From contig JAPWJY010000008.1 of NCBI GenBank assembly GCA_028283765.1, positions 1,431,001 to 1,495,000 on the forward strand: DNA of 64,000 bases, in the 5' to 3' direction. Under the pieces are notes generated by a model, which searched no databases, was not told the DNA's origin, and worked only from the letters and a program-made list of their open reading frames with translations. This document shows, in pieces, positions 16,926-25,822 of this stretch. Numbering within the stretch: the stretch's first letter is position 1; every line of letters starts with the position of its first letter. A program made the translations under genes and the position numbers. Source of the DNA: Parvibaculaceae bacterium. GTDB lineage: Bacteria; Pseudomonadota; Alphaproteobacteria; Parvibaculales; Parvibaculaceae.

Positions 16926-19640
16926 ATGCTTGAAAAGACCTTCCAGCCCAGCGATGTCGAAGCCCGCCTTTATGCGCTCTGGGAGAACAGCGGCGTTTTC
17001 AAGCCCGACCCGGCGCGGATCGCGGCGGGAGCCGAGCCCTATTGCATCGTCATTCCGCCGCCGAACGTGACCGGCAGCCTGCACATGGGCCATGCGCTCA
17101 ACAACACCCTGCAGGACATTCTGATCCGGTTCGAGCGGATGCGCGGCAAGGATGTGCTCTGGCAGCCGGGGCTCGACCATGCGGGCATCGCGACCCAGAT
17201 GATCGTCGAGCGCCAGATGGAGGCGGAAGGCAATCTGCGCCGCCGCGACATCGGACGTCCGGCCTTTCTGGAGCGGGTCTGGAAATGGAAAGCGGAATCC
17301 GGTGGCACCATCATCGACCAGTTGCGCCGGCTGGGGGCCTCATGCGACTGGAGCCGGGAGCGCTTCACGCTGGACGAAGGCATGTCCAGAGCCGTTTCCA
17401 AAGTATTCATAGAGCTTTATCGCGATGGGCTCATCTATCGTGACAAGCGCCTTGTCAATTGGCACCCGGGTCTGCAAACGGCGGTTTCCGACCTTGAGGT
17501 CGAAAGCATAGAGGTCAAGGGCCATTTCTGGCACCTGCGCTATCCGCTGGCCGATGGCGAAACCTATCAGGTCGAAATTCCCGCCAACGAGGAAACCGGC
17601 GAACCGGCGCGCACCGAGACGCGCGATTACATCGTCGTCGCCACCACCCGGCCCGAAACCATGCTGGGCGACAGCGCGGTTGCCGTAAATCCTGAAGATG
17701 AACGCTACAAGCATCTGATCGGAAAGGAAATTATCCTTCCGCTGGTCGGGCGGCGCATCCCCATTGTCGGCGACGAACATGCCGATCCCGAACAGGGTTC
17801 CGGTGCGGTGAAGATTACCCCGGCGCACGACTTCAACGATTTCGAGGTCGGCAGGCGGCACAAGCTGCCTCTGATCAATATCCTGACCCCCGATGCAAAG
17901 ATCAACGGCGAAGCCCCTGAGAAATATAGGGGAATGGACCGTTTTGCTGCCCGCAAGCAGATCGTCGCCGACTTTGAGGCCTTAAGCCTTCTCGACCATG
18001 TCGAGGACCGCAAGATCATGGTCCCGCACGACGAGAAGTCGAAGCTGGTCGTCATCGAGCCCTATCTGACCGACCAGTGGTATGTGGATGCCAAGACGCT
18101 CGCCAAACCCGCCATCGAGGCGGTCGAGCGCGGCGACACCAGTTTCCTGCCCAGGGCGTGGGAAAAGACCTATTATGAATGGATGCGCAACATCGAGCCC
18201 TGGTGCGTTTCGCGCCAGCTCTGGTGGGGCCACCAGATTCCGGCCTGGTTTGGGCCGGACGGGGAAATATTCGTCGGCTATGACGAGGCGGAAGCCTCGG
18301 CGCTGGCCGAGGCGCACTATGGCAAGCCGACCGCCATCACCCGCGACGAAGACGTTCTCGACACATGGTTTTCGTCCGCGCTCTGGCCGTTCTCGACACT
18401 GGGCTGGCCGGATGGAACGCCGGAGCTTGCCCGCTACTATCCAACCTCCGTGCTGATCACGGCGTTCGACATCATCTTCTTCTGGGTCGCCCGGATGATG
18501 ATGATGGGCCTGCATTTCAGGCAGGAAGTGCCGTTCAGGGACGTCTACATCCATGCCATCGTCCGCGACGAAAAAGGGCAGAAGATGTCGAAGACGAAGG
18601 GGAACGTCATCAACCCCCTCGAACTCATCGACGAATATGGCGCGGACGCCCTGCGCTTCACGCTGGCGGCGATGGCGGCGCAGGGCCGCGACATCAAGCT
18701 CGCCAAGGCCCGGGTCGAAGGCTATCGCAACTTCGGCACCAAGCTGTGGAACGCCGCGCGTTTCTGCGAGATGAACGAGTGCGTCCGTGTCGAAGGCTTC
18801 GATCCCGCCGCCGTCTCCCAGACCGTGAACAAATGGATCATCGCGGAGATCGCCAAGACCGCCTCGAAGGTGACGGCGGAACTTGAAGCCTACCGCTTCA
18901 ACGAGGCCGCGGGCGCGCTTTATCGCTTTGTCTGGAACATCTATTGCGACTGGTATGTCGAGTTCATCAAGCCGCTGCTGACCGGCACGGACGAGGCGGC
19001 GAAGGCCGAGACGAGGGCGACGGCCGCCTGGGTGCTCGACCGGATATTGGCGCTGCTCCATCCCTTCATGCCCTTCATGACCGAGGAGCTTTGGCAGACC
19101 ACGGGCGGCAAGGGCCTGCTCGCGCTTGCCCCGTGGCCGGAGCTTTCCGGCCTCATGGACGAGGCGGCCGGGGCCGAGATGAACTGGGTGCTGCGTCTCA
19201 TTTCCGAGGTCCGCTCGGTCCGCTCAGAGATGAACGTGCCCGGTTCGGCCAAAATTCCGCTGCTCATCAAGGGCGCGAATGCTGAAAACGCTGCGCGTCT
19301 GGAACGGCACCGGGATCTGATCCTGCGTCTTGCGCGTCTCGAAAAGGCGGAAGCCACGCAGGAAACGCCGCAAGGCGCGATCCAGATCGTGCTGGACGAG
19401 GCCTCTGTGCTGCTGCCGCTGATCGGCGTGATCGATCTCGATGCGGAAACGGCCCGGCTCCGGAAAGAGCTTGCCCGGATCGGCGACGATCTGAAGAAGA
19501 TCGACGCCAAGCTCGGCAACGAGAAGTTCATGGCCAGCGCGCCGGAAGAAATCGTTGAAGAGACGAAAGAACGCCGGGCGGACGGTCTGGCTGCGCAGGC
19601 CAAGCTTGAAGACGCCCTGAAGCGCCTTGGCGGGGCATAG
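16926..19640 (+). CDS. valS: Valine--tRNA ligase
   Basis: A 904-residue class I aminoacyl-tRNA synthetase that charges tRNA-Val. The HIGH motif is present as HMGH in NVTGSLHMGHALNNT, and KMSKS as KMSKT in GQKMSKTKGNVINP. The CP1 editing domain has the usual TTRPETMLGDSAVAV and GSGAVKITPAHDFNDFEVG. The C-terminal coiled coil (residues about 835-904) is rich in Lys, Glu, Ala and Leu, as in ValRS. The frame opens at a GTG at 16911; ATG 16926 matches the usual start MLEKTFQPSDVEARLYALW. The following lipoprotein gene starts 26 nt after the stop. Confidence 0.97.
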   Translation: MLEKTFQPSDVEARLYALWENSGVFKPDPARIAAGAEPYCIVIPPPNVTGSLHMGHALNNTLQDILIRFERMRGKDVLWQPGLDHAGIATQMIVERQMEAEGNLRRRDIGRPAFLERVWKWKAESGGTIIDQLRRLGASCDWSRERFTLDEGMSRAVSKVFIELYRDGLIYRDKRLVNWHPGLQTAVSDLEVESIEVKGHFWHLRYPLADGETYQVEIPANEETGEPARTETRDYIVVATTRPETMLGDSAVAVNPEDERYKHLIGKEIILPLVGRRIPIVGDEHADPEQGSGAVKITPAHDFNDFEVGRRHKLPLINILTPDAKINGEAPEKYRGMDRFAARKQIVADFEALSLLDHVEDRKIMVPHDEKSKLVVIEPYLTDQWYVDAKTLAKPAIEAVERGDTSFLPRAWEKTYYEWMRNIEPWCVSRQLWWGHQIPAWFGPDGEIFVGYDEAEASALAEAHYGKPTAITRDEDVLDTWFSSALWPFSTLGWPDGTPELARYYPTSVLITAFDIIFFWVARMMMMGLHFRQEVPFRDVYIHAIVRDEKGQKMSKTKGNVINPLELIDEYGADALRFTLAAMAAQGRDIKLAKARVEGYRNFGTKLWNAARFCEMNECVRVEGFDPAAVSQTVNKWIIAEIAKTASKVTAELEAYRFNEAAGALYRFVWNIYCDWYVEFIKPLLTGTDEAAKAETRATAAWVLDRILALLHPFMPFMTEELWQTTGGKGLLALAPWPELSGLMDEAAGAEMNWVLRLISEVRSVRSEMNVPGSAKIPLLIKGANAENAARLERHRDLILRLARLEKAEATQETPQGAIQIVLDEASVLLPLIGVIDLDAETARLRKELARIGDDLKKIDAKLGNEKFMASAPEEIVEETKERRADGLAAQAKLEDALKRLGGA

Positions 19641-19665
19641 CCGAAGGTTTGTGGAGTTGGCCTAC

Positions 19666-20307
19666 ATGGTTTCTCGTCAGGCGGTAAATGCGTTGGTTCT
19701 GGTTCTGCTGTCGGGGCTCGGGGGCTGTGTGACCCGGCACTACACCACATTTCAGGAACTCTCCGTCGCAACAAAGCCCAACGGGGCGAGGTGCGATCTG
19801 GCGCAGGGCGACTACAAGCTCAGCTTCAGGACGCCCGCGACCGTCCGGATACAGAAAAGCGATGATGACATCGCGATCAGTTGCCGCCAGGGCGAGTTCA
19901 TGATCGGCAGCACGACCCTCACGCCGTCGAAAGGCGCGATGGACCGGCTGGACGTGCTTCAGGGCGTGCCGCAGCGGGCCTTCTACAATTACGACGCGAT
20001 GGTCACGATCCCGCTCACGGAGGAGCCCGCCAAGGTCGATGCAGCCCCGACCGATGCCGTGACAATCGAGGCCGAGCCCGGCTCCGTGGCTGGCGCGAAG
20101 CCGGTCGTGCTGCCGCCGATGCTGCCGAAGAAAAAGGGCTCCCTCGAAACCTTCATGGGATCGGCCCCGGCCAGGAAATCGCCTGCGGCTGCCCCCGCCG
20201 TGAAGCCCGCGTCCGTAACGCCGGCCAAACCCGCAGCGGCCAAGATCAGGACGCTGAAATCCACACCTGCCGCCCCCAAAGCCAGCATGGCTCCGATCCC
20301 GGATTAG
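19666..20307 (+). CDS. Putative lipoprotein with Ala/Pro/Lys-rich tail
   Basis: A 213-residue protein. Residues 1-21 are MVSRQAVNALVLVLLSGLGG and the next residue is the lipidated Cys (lipobox LGGC), so it is probably an outer-membrane or periplasmic lipoprotein. The mature N-terminal half is a compact beta-rich region (RHYTTFQELSVATKPNGARC, then CRQGEFMIG). The C-terminal 90 residues are Pro/Ala/Lys-rich and probably extended. Start 19666 is supported by GTGGAG 9 nt upstream and by the signal peptide. The stop overlaps the stop of the antitoxin gene by 4 nt. No specific function can be assigned. Confidence 0.75.
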   Translation: MVSRQAVNALVLVLLSGLGGCVTRHYTTFQELSVATKPNGARCDLAQGDYKLSFRTPATVRIQKSDDDIAISCRQGEFMIGSTTLTPSKGAMDRLDVLQGVPQRAFYNYDAMVTIPLTEEPAKVDAAPTDAVTIEAEPGSVAGAKPVVLPPMLPKKKGSLETFMGSAPARKSPAAAPAVKPASVTPAKPAAAKIRTLKSTPAAPKASMAPIPD

Positions 20308-20666
20308 CCTCCGGCGGGCTCCATCAGGATGGTGGCCTGAATGCTGTCATAATCCGCATGAAGCATATCGTCTTTTCGCTCGACCAGACCGATGGCTTCC
20401 AGCGCAGTCACATCCTCGTGCACCCGCTTGAAGTCTCGGCCAAGATCGCGAGCAAGGGCACGAATGCTCGGGGCGGGATGCTTGTGCAGATGGCGCAGCA
20501 ACGCATAGCGCTTGTCGGTCATGGCCGAGGAGAGCGCCGACCATGAGGTGAAGATGACATTGTCCTGCGTTTCAACGGCTTCGCCGCGTTCGGCTCGCCG
20601 CCAGACGTCGGCCACACGCCGCGCGGCATCCTGAAGCGTGCTCCCGACAAAAACCTGTTTTTTCAT
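20304..20666 (-). CDS. TumA-type antitoxin (HVO_A0114-like HTH regulator)
   Basis: A 120-residue regulator. A winged helix-turn-helix lies in residues about 55-105: TDKRYALLRHLHKHPAPSIR, then ALARDLGRDFKRVHEDVTAL and the wing EAIGLVERKDD. Proteins of this type pair with TumE toxins. The gene overlaps the upstream toxin gene by 4 nt (ATGA), so the two are translationally coupled, toxin first. It is expected to neutralise TumE and to repress the operon through the operators at 20858-20904. Confidence 0.72.
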   Translation of the reverse strand: MKKQVFVGSTLQDAARRVADVWRRAERGEAVETQDNVIFTSWSALSSAMTDKRYALLRHLHKHPAPSIRALARDLGRDFKRVHEDVTALEAIGLVERKDDMLHADYDSIQATILMEPAGG

Positions 20667-20857
20667 GACCCGCTCCTCTGCATGGCTTCGACTTCATGGA
20701 CAAAACGAGCGATCAGTTCCTCAATCGTCGTAAAGATAAAAGGCTCTTCCCGTCCTTCGATATGACGATGATCGCCCTTGCCCCGTTCATTGTCATAGCC
20801 GAGCACACGCACCCCGCCGACGATAACACGCTCGCGGACAAGAAGAGCAGCCTTCAT
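20663..20857 (-). CDS. TumE-family toxin, internally shortened
   Basis: Only 64 residues. The start MKAALLVRERVIVGG and the conserved core YDNERGKGDHRH, then EEPFIFTTIEELIARFVHEV, match the TumE (DUF6516) family. Members I know are about 100 residues long, with a middle segment between the first strand and the YDNE core. Here the two ends are joined in frame, so around 30 residues of the middle appear to be absent. The reading frame itself is clean. The protein may be inactive or a compact variant. A well-formed promoter lies directly upstream, with essentially no untranslated leader. Confidence 0.65.
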   Translation of the reverse strand: MKAALLVRERVIVGGVRVLGYDNERGKGDHRHIEGREEPFIFTTIEELIARFVHEVEAMQRSGS

Positions 20858-20904
20858 GATGGCGGATTATGCCATCGGCGATTGATGGCGTCAAACGCCA
20901 TCAA
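20858..20904 (-). promoter_or_regulatory. TumE/TumA promoter with two embedded operators
   Basis: Two copies of GATGGC-N7-GCCATC lie at 20858-20876 and 20884-20902, with centres 26 bp apart. The second extends to perfect 10-bp arms (20882-20904). On the minus strand a -35 box TTGACG (20889-20894) lies inside operator 2 and a -10 box CATAAT (20866-20871) inside operator 1, with exactly 17 bp between them. A transcript starting about 7 nt after the -10 would begin 0-3 nt before the toxin ATG, so the mRNA would be nearly leaderless. The layout fits steric autorepression. Confidence 0.72.
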
Positions 20905-20930
20905 CCATGAGAAAGCGGACCAAACCTTCC

Positions 20931-22016
20931 TCACTGGTCGAACATGATCACGGAGCGGGCCAATTCGCCGCGCTTGAGTTCGTCGAAGGCCTCGTTGATG
21001 TCCTCAAGCTTGATCCGGCGCGATATCATCTGGTCGAGCTTGAGCTTGCCCTGCATGTAGAAATCGACGAAGCGGGGCATGTCGACGGGGAAACGGTTCG
21101 AGCCCATGACGGAGCCCTGAATGCGCTTCTCCGCCAGGAAATCCGCTCCGTGAAGCTCGATGTTCACGCCCACCGGGATCATGCCGATCACGTTGGCGGT
21201 GCCGCCGCGCCGGAGCATCCTGAACGCCTGCTCGGCGGTCTGCTTGAGCCCGATCGCCTCGAACGAATGATGGACGCCGCCCCTGGTCAGTTCCAGCACC
21301 TGCTGCACCGGGTCGCCATCCTTCGCGTTCACCACGTCGGTCGCGCCGAATTCCTTGGCGAGGTTGAGCTTGGAGCCCTGCGTGTCGATGGCGATGATCC
21401 GCCCCGCGCCCGCGATGGCCGCGCCATTGATGCAGGAGAGGCCCACGCCGCCGCAGCCGAGCACCGCCACCGTTTCGCCCGGCCGGACGCCCGAGGTGTG
21501 AATGACCGCGCCGACGCCGGTCGTGACCGCGCAGCCGATCAGGGCGGCGCGGTCAAGCGGCATGTCCTTGCGGATCGCGACGCAGGCGTGCTCGTGGATC
21601 AGCATCTGCTCGGCGAAGGAGGAGAGGTTCAGGAACTGGTTGATCGCCGCGCCCTGCTGCTCGATGCGGGGCTCAGCGCCGTCGCCGCGCTTGGTTTCGG
21701 GGCTGACGCAGAGTGACATATGGCCGGTCAGGCAATATTCGCAATGGCCGCAGAAGGCCGACAGGCAGGTGATGACATGATCGCCCGGCTTGACCGTGCG
21801 AACCTCCGAGCCGACCGCCTCGACGACGCCGGCCGATTCATGGCCGAGCACGGCGGGCAGGGGATAAGGGTAGGAGCCTTCGACGAAATGAAGGTCCGAA
21901 TGGCAGACGCCGGCGGCGGCGGTGCGGATCAGCACCTCGTGCGGACCGGGCTTGTTGATCTGGACGTTCTCGATGACGAGGGGCTTGCGCACCTCGCGCA
22001 GGACGGCGGCTTTCAT
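20931..22016 (-). CDS. Zinc-dependent alcohol dehydrogenase (class III-like MDR)
   Basis: A 361-residue medium-chain dehydrogenase. Catalytic zinc ligands are in GVCHSDLHFVEG (Cys), LGHESAGVV (His-Glu) and, further on, GCAVTTGVGAV. The structural zinc site has CGHCEYCLTGHMSLC (four Cys), and the Rossmann motif is VLGCGGVGLSCINGA (GxGxxG). It resembles the AdhC/FrmA-related branch that oxidises alcohols or, in some actinobacteria and proteobacteria, works with bound cofactors. The exact substrate is uncertain. The start has GAGGAGGAATATCC in front of it on the minus strand. The TumE promoter lies 3' of its stop. Confidence 0.88.
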   Translation of the reverse strand: MKAAVLREVRKPLVIENVQINKPGPHEVLIRTAAAGVCHSDLHFVEGSYPYPLPAVLGHESAGVVEAVGSEVRTVKPGDHVITCLSAFCGHCEYCLTGHMSLCVSPETKRGDGAEPRIEQQGAAINQFLNLSSFAEQMLIHEHACVAIRKDMPLDRAALIGCAVTTGVGAVIHTSGVRPGETVAVLGCGGVGLSCINGAAIAGAGRIIAIDTQGSKLNLAKEFGATDVVNAKDGDPVQQVLELTRGGVHHSFEAIGLKQTAEQAFRMLRRGGTANVIGMIPVGVNIELHGADFLAEKRIQGSVMGSNRFPVDMPRFVDFYMQGKLKLDQMISRRIKLEDINEAFDELKRGELARSVIMFDQ

Positions 22017-22273
22017 GGATATTCCTCCTCAGTTCCGGATTTTGTTCTGGTTCCGGTTGCCGGGATGGTGGCGCGTCCGGCAAGGGCGCGTCAATGCGAA
22101 CGTTGCCATCGGTTCCCCAGGCCCCTGTGTCGCACCTCCTGCTGGAAGGAACGGGATTTGGGAGGCGGGCGTTCTTCTGCCACAATGTTCATGAAACTGC
22201 GCGGTTCACCGGACGGCACGATCGGGACCAGGCGCAAGCGGAGCGGTCCAGGCCGTCCCCAGGGAGAGACAGA

Positions 22274-23029
22274 ATGAAGATTCGTTTGATGGTTGCGGCG
22301 ACCCTGCTGTCCGGTCTGGGCTTCAGCGCGCCCGTGCTGGCCGACTCGACGCCGGCGGCCGACGCAGCCTTCAATGACGGGGTGATGGCCTACAAGGCGG
22401 GCAAGGCCGATGAAGCCCTTGCGGACTGGAAAAAGGCAGCCGCCGGCGGCAACATCGGCGCGGCCTGGATCATGGGCAACCTCTATTATCAGGGCCGGGG
22501 CGTGATCCAGTCCGACAAGCAGGCCTATGAGTATTATTATCAGGCGGCGATGGGCGGCCATCCCGGCGCACAGACCATGGTCGGGCTCTATCTGGAACAG
22601 GGCAATGCCCAGGCCGGGGTGAAACGGGACTATGCCCAGTCGCGCCAGTGGCTGGAAAAGGCCGCGATGCAGCGCTTCCCCGAAGCGCAATATCAGTTGG
22701 GCCGCGTCTATCGCGAGGGCATCGGCATCGATCCCGAGCCTTCCGAGGGCATTCGCTGGTACATTCTCGCCGCCACCAAGCGCTATGTGCCCGCCTATCT
22801 GACGCTCGCCAAAATCCATTTCGAGGGCGCGAAGGATATTCCCAAGAACTACACCGATGGCTGGATGTATCTGGAACTCGCCAAAAAATTTCAGGGCGAA
22901 GGCGACCAGCAGGCGGTCGCGGACGCCATTTCCAAATATGGCAAATGGGCGTCCGACGCGCAAAAGCGGGATGGTGCCGCCAGGGTGGACGGCTGGCTCG
23001 CCGGGCATCCGAATCCGAACGAGGGATAA
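22274..23029 (+). CDS. Sel1-repeat (TPR-like) periplasmic protein
   Basis: A 251-residue protein. The signal peptide is MKIRLMVAATLLSGLGFSAP and then VLA, with cleavage before DSTPAA. It has several Sel1-like repeats of about 36 residues with the usual G-A-x(2)-LG-x(2)-Y pattern: GNIGAAWIMGNLYYQGRGV, GHPGAQTMVGLYLEQ, FPEAQYQLGRVYREGIG, and VPAYLTLAKIHFEG. Such solenoids mediate protein-protein contacts in the periplasm. The frame is open from 22094, but ATG 22274 has GGGAGAGACAGA in front and begins the signal peptide. It is convergent with the adenine deaminase gene, with a gap of 3 nt. Confidence 0.85.
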   Translation: MKIRLMVAATLLSGLGFSAPVLADSTPAADAAFNDGVMAYKAGKADEALADWKKAAAGGNIGAAWIMGNLYYQGRGVIQSDKQAYEYYYQAAMGGHPGAQTMVGLYLEQGNAQAGVKRDYAQSRQWLEKAAMQRFPEAQYQLGRVYREGIGIDPEPSEGIRWYILAATKRYVPAYLTLAKIHFEGAKDIPKNYTDGWMYLELAKKFQGEGDQQAVADAISKYGKWASDAQKRDGAARVDGWLAGHPNPNEG

Positions 23030-23032
23030 ACC

Positions 23033-24031
23033 CTATTCCGTCTCCCTGTCGAAGGCCGCCAGCGCGGCCTTCGTCTCCGCCTCGTCCATGAACGAGGCGG
23101 CAAAGCCGTTGCGCGCGATCTCGCCCAGATCCTCCCTGCCGAGGCCGAGCGCGTTGGCCATTGCCTGATAATTGCTGTTCAGATAGCCGCCGAAATAGGC
23201 CGGGTCGTCCGAATTGAGCGTGACGTTGAGCCCCAGATCCAGCATCCGCTTCAAGGGATGATCGTGCATGTCCACAACCCGGCAGAGCGCGAGGTTCGAT
23301 AGCGGACAGACGGTCAGGGGCATCCTGTCGGCCGCCAGACGCCTGACCAACTCCTTGTCTTCGAGCGCGCGATTGCCGTGATCGACCCGCTCGACGCCCA
23401 GAACGTCGAGCGCCTCCCAGACATATTCAGGCGGGCCTTCCTCGCCCGCATGGGCCACGAGGCGGAATCCTTCCCGCCGCGCCCGGGCAAACACGTTTTT
23501 GAATTTCGACGGCGGGTGGCCGACCTCCGAGCTATCGAGGCCAAGGCCGAGAATCCGGTCCTTGTAGGGCAGGGCGAGATCGAGCGTGCGTCCGGCGTCA
23601 TCCTCGTCGAGATGGCGCAGCAGGCACATGATCAGATGAGCCTTGATGCCGAACAGCCGCTCGCCATCGGCAAGGGCGCGCGACAAGCCGTTAATCACTG
23701 TTTCAAAGGCGACGCCGCGCGCGGTGTGGCCCTGCGGATCGAAGAAAATCTCGGCATAGCGCAGATTGTCGGCGGCGGCCCGCTTCAGATAAGCAAAGGC
23801 GAGATCATAGAAATCCTGCTCCGTGATGAGCACCGACATGCCCTGATAGTAGATGTCGAGGAAATCCTGAAGGCTGGAAAAGGCATAGGCCTTTCGCAAC
23901 GCCTCGGCGTTGGCATAGGGGAGGCGGATGTTGTTGCGGGCCGCCAGCGCGTACATGAGTTCCGGTTCGAGGCTGCCCTCGATATGGATATGTAGTTCGG
24001 CCTTCGGCAGCTTCGCGATAAACGCATCCAT
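23033..24031 (-). CDS. Adenine deaminase (adenosine/adenine deaminase family)
   Basis: A 332-residue metal-dependent hydrolase. Metal ligands are in LPKAELHIHIEGSLEPELMY (HxH). The active-site glutamate is in LVAHAGEEGPPEYVW, the later His in VDHGNRAL, and the Asp pair in NSDDPAYFGG. The N-terminus and the segment AFSSLQDFLDIYYQG match the adenine deaminase branch (as in Pseudomonas and fungal Aah1) more than true adenosine deaminases, so adenine to hypoxanthine is the likelier reaction. The frame extends 53 codons further upstream, but that part is unlike the family and lies over the EthD gene. The EthD gene ends 8 nt upstream of the start. Confidence 0.82.
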   Translation of the reverse strand: MDAFIAKLPKAELHIHIEGSLEPELMYALAARNNIRLPYANAEALRKAYAFSSLQDFLDIYYQGMSVLITEQDFYDLAFAYLKRAAADNLRYAEIFFDPQGHTARGVAFETVINGLSRALADGERLFGIKAHLIMCLLRHLDEDDAGRTLDLALPYKDRILGLGLDSSEVGHPPSKFKNVFARARREGFRLVAHAGEEGPPEYVWEALDVLGVERVDHGNRALEDKELVRRLAADRMPLTVCPLSNLALCRVVDMHDHPLKRMLDLGLNVTLNSDDPAYFGGYLNSNYQAMANALGLGREDLGEIARNGFAASFMDEAETKAALAAFDRETE

Positions 24032-24039
24032 CCCGTTTC

Positions 24040-24408
24040 CTATCCGAAAATGATCTTTTCCTCGCCGAACCAGAGGGGTGAGTTTTCGAGGTCGATGAAC
24101 TTGCGCTCGTCCTCCAGCAGGGCCCGGCCTGCCGCGGCGGCTTCCGGCGTGCCGGAGCCCGCCATCAGATCGTCCAGGCTGTTCCACCACAATTGCGCCA
24201 CGCCGTCATAAGGCTCCGGCGCATGGCGCGCCGCCATGACGCCCTCGTTGACCGCCCCTTCGAGGCTGTGCAACTGCACATAACGGGCGATGCGCAGGGC
24301 CTCTCGATGGCTTGCGACCAGCGGGGCGTGACGATTGAACCAGTAATCCTGAAACTCCGCGAGCGTGAGACCCGCCTTGCGCCTGAGACAGAAGGTAAGC
24401 TTGATCAT
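24040..24408 (-). CDS. EthD-domain protein
   Basis: A 122-residue ferredoxin-like alpha+beta barrel protein. The start MIKLTFCLRRKAGLTLAEFQ and the segment YWFNRHAPLVASH are the EthD signature (dimeric alpha-beta barrel; the family includes the accessory protein of ethyl tert-butyl ether degradation and polyketide cyclase-like enzymes). Function here is unknown. It precedes adenine deaminase by 8 nt on the same strand and is probably cotranscribed with it. Confidence 0.8.
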   Translation of the reverse strand: MIKLTFCLRRKAGLTLAEFQDYWFNRHAPLVASHREALRIARYVQLHSLEGAVNEGVMAARHAPEPYDGVAQLWWNSLDDLMAGSGTPEAAAAGRALLEDERKFIDLENSPLWFGEEKIIFG

Positions 24409-24583
24409 GTAACACCCCGTTTTTATTTTTCTTGTCGTGCCAAACGGTCAGGAAATACACGACCTGAAGTCTGAGATAGTGGCTTCAATATTCTGTCTAC
24501 AAAACGATTATTCATGAAATACAAGATTTTACATTTAATGAAATGACACAGAAATATTTTATAACTTACTGATATGCAATGTT
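24409..24583. other. AT-rich gap between xth and EthD gene
   Basis: 175 nt of clearly AT-rich sequence between two minus-strand genes. It should hold the promoter of the EthD-adenine deaminase pair and the end of xth transcription. No clean hairpin or operator was found. Confidence 0.45.
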
Positions 24584-25366
24584 TCAGAACTCAAGCTCCG
24601 CCCAGATGGGCACATGGTCCGAAGGCTTTTCCCGGCCCCGGATGTCACGGTCGATCCCGCTGCCCTTGAGCCGGTCCGCCGCCTGCGGCGAGAGCAGGAT
24701 ATGGTCGATGCGGATGCCGTTGTTCTTCGGCCAGGACCCGGCCTGATAATCCCAGAAAGTATAGCGATGCGTCTCGGCGTGGCAGGCGCGCCAGGCATCG
24801 GTGAAACCCAGATAGATCAGTTCGCGCAGCTTGCCGCGCGACTCGGGCTGGAACAGGGCGTCGCCCTCCCACGCCTTGGGGTCATAGACGTCGTCAGGCG
24901 TGGGGATGACATTATAATCGCCCATCAGCGCCAGCGGCTCCTCATAGGCGAGCAGACCCTTGGCGTGGGCGATCAGCCGGTCCATCCAGACGAGCTTGTA
25001 GGTGAATTTTTCGCTGTCCACGGGATTGCCGTTGGGCAGATAGATCGAGGCGACGCGCAGCACCGTGTCGCCCACGGACACCAGCGCCTCGATATAGCGG
25101 GCATGGTCGTCGCCATCGCCGCCGGGCAGGCCGATCTGCGTAACTTCGAGCGGCGCCCTGGAGAGGATCGCAACGCCGTTATAGGTTTTCTGCCCGTGGA
25201 TCGCGAGGTTGTAGCCGAGATCCTCGATCGGACCCCGGGGGAAAGTGTCGTCGGTTGATTTGGTTTCCTGAAGGCAGACCACGTCCGGCCCGGCTTCCTT
25301 CAGCCACTCGATGAGGTTCGGCAGGCGCGCCTTGAGCGAATTGACGTTGAAGGAGGCGATTTTCAT
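24584..25366 (-). CDS. xth: Exodeoxyribonuclease III
   Basis: A 260-residue AP endonuclease / 3'-exonuclease of base-excision repair. Family motifs are MKIASFNVNSLKARLPNL, then VVCLQETKSTDDTFP (Glu metal ligand), YNGVAILSRAPLEV, and GDYNVIPTPDDVYD. The C-terminal catalytic motif is GIRIDHILLSPQAAD, and the final catalytic histidine is in SDHVPIWAELEF. Length and motif order match bacterial ExoIII. It is followed on its strand by EthD after 175 nt and preceded by the erpA gene. Confidence 0.95.
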   Translation of the reverse strand: MKIASFNVNSLKARLPNLIEWLKEAGPDVVCLQETKSTDDTFPRGPIEDLGYNLAIHGQKTYNGVAILSRAPLEVTQIGLPGGDGDDHARYIEALVSVGDTVLRVASIYLPNGNPVDSEKFTYKLVWMDRLIAHAKGLLAYEEPLALMGDYNVIPTPDDVYDPKAWEGDALFQPESRGKLRELIYLGFTDAWRACHAETHRYTFWDYQAGSWPKNNGIRIDHILLSPQAADRLKGSGIDRDIRGREKPSDHVPIWAELEF

Positions 25367-25438
25367 GAAAGGTCCGGTGCCGGTTGGAAACGAAGCATAA
25401 CAGGCATCCGGTATAGCGAAATCCGGAAGGGGATGCGA

Positions 25439-25822
25439 TCAGATCGCAAACGACGTCCCGCAGCCGCACGACGCGGTCGCGTTGGGATTGCTGATCTTGA
25501 AGGCCGCGCCGATCAGATCGTCGACGAAGTCGATCTCGGAGCCCGCCAGATAGACCTGCGACACGGAGTCGATGAGCACGGTCGCGCCATCGCGGGTCAG
25601 CACCAGATCGTCCTCCTGCACCTGATCGTCGAGATCGAAGCCGTACTGGAAGCCCGAGCAGCCGCCGCCGGAGACGGAAACGCGCAGTTTCTGCTCCTTG
25701 CCGGTGCCGGCAATGATTTCATGGATGCGCCGGGCGGCGCTGGCGCTGAGCGTGATGGGAAGGCCCGCGCCGGGAAGCGCGTCGAGCCCGTCCGAAACCG
25801 TCTCTGCCGATATGTCGCTCAT
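25439..25822 (-). CDS. erpA: Iron-sulfur cluster insertion protein ErpA/IscA type
   Basis: A 127-residue A-type carrier that delivers Fe-S clusters to apoproteins. The three conserved cysteines are present: one in SGGGCSGFQYGFDLDD and two in the C-terminal SCGCGTSFAI. The core LSASAARRIHEIIAGTGKE is typical of the HesB/IscA fold. Divergent from dgt with 123 nt between them, as often seen in alphaproteobacteria, and followed on its strand by xth after 72 nt. Confidence 0.92.
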   Translation of the reverse strand: MSDISAETVSDGLDALPGAGLPITLSASAARRIHEIIAGTGKEQKLRVSVSGGGCSGFQYGFDLDDQVQEDDLVLTRDGATVLIDSVSQVYLAGSEIDFVDDLIGAAFKISNPNATASCGCGTSFAI

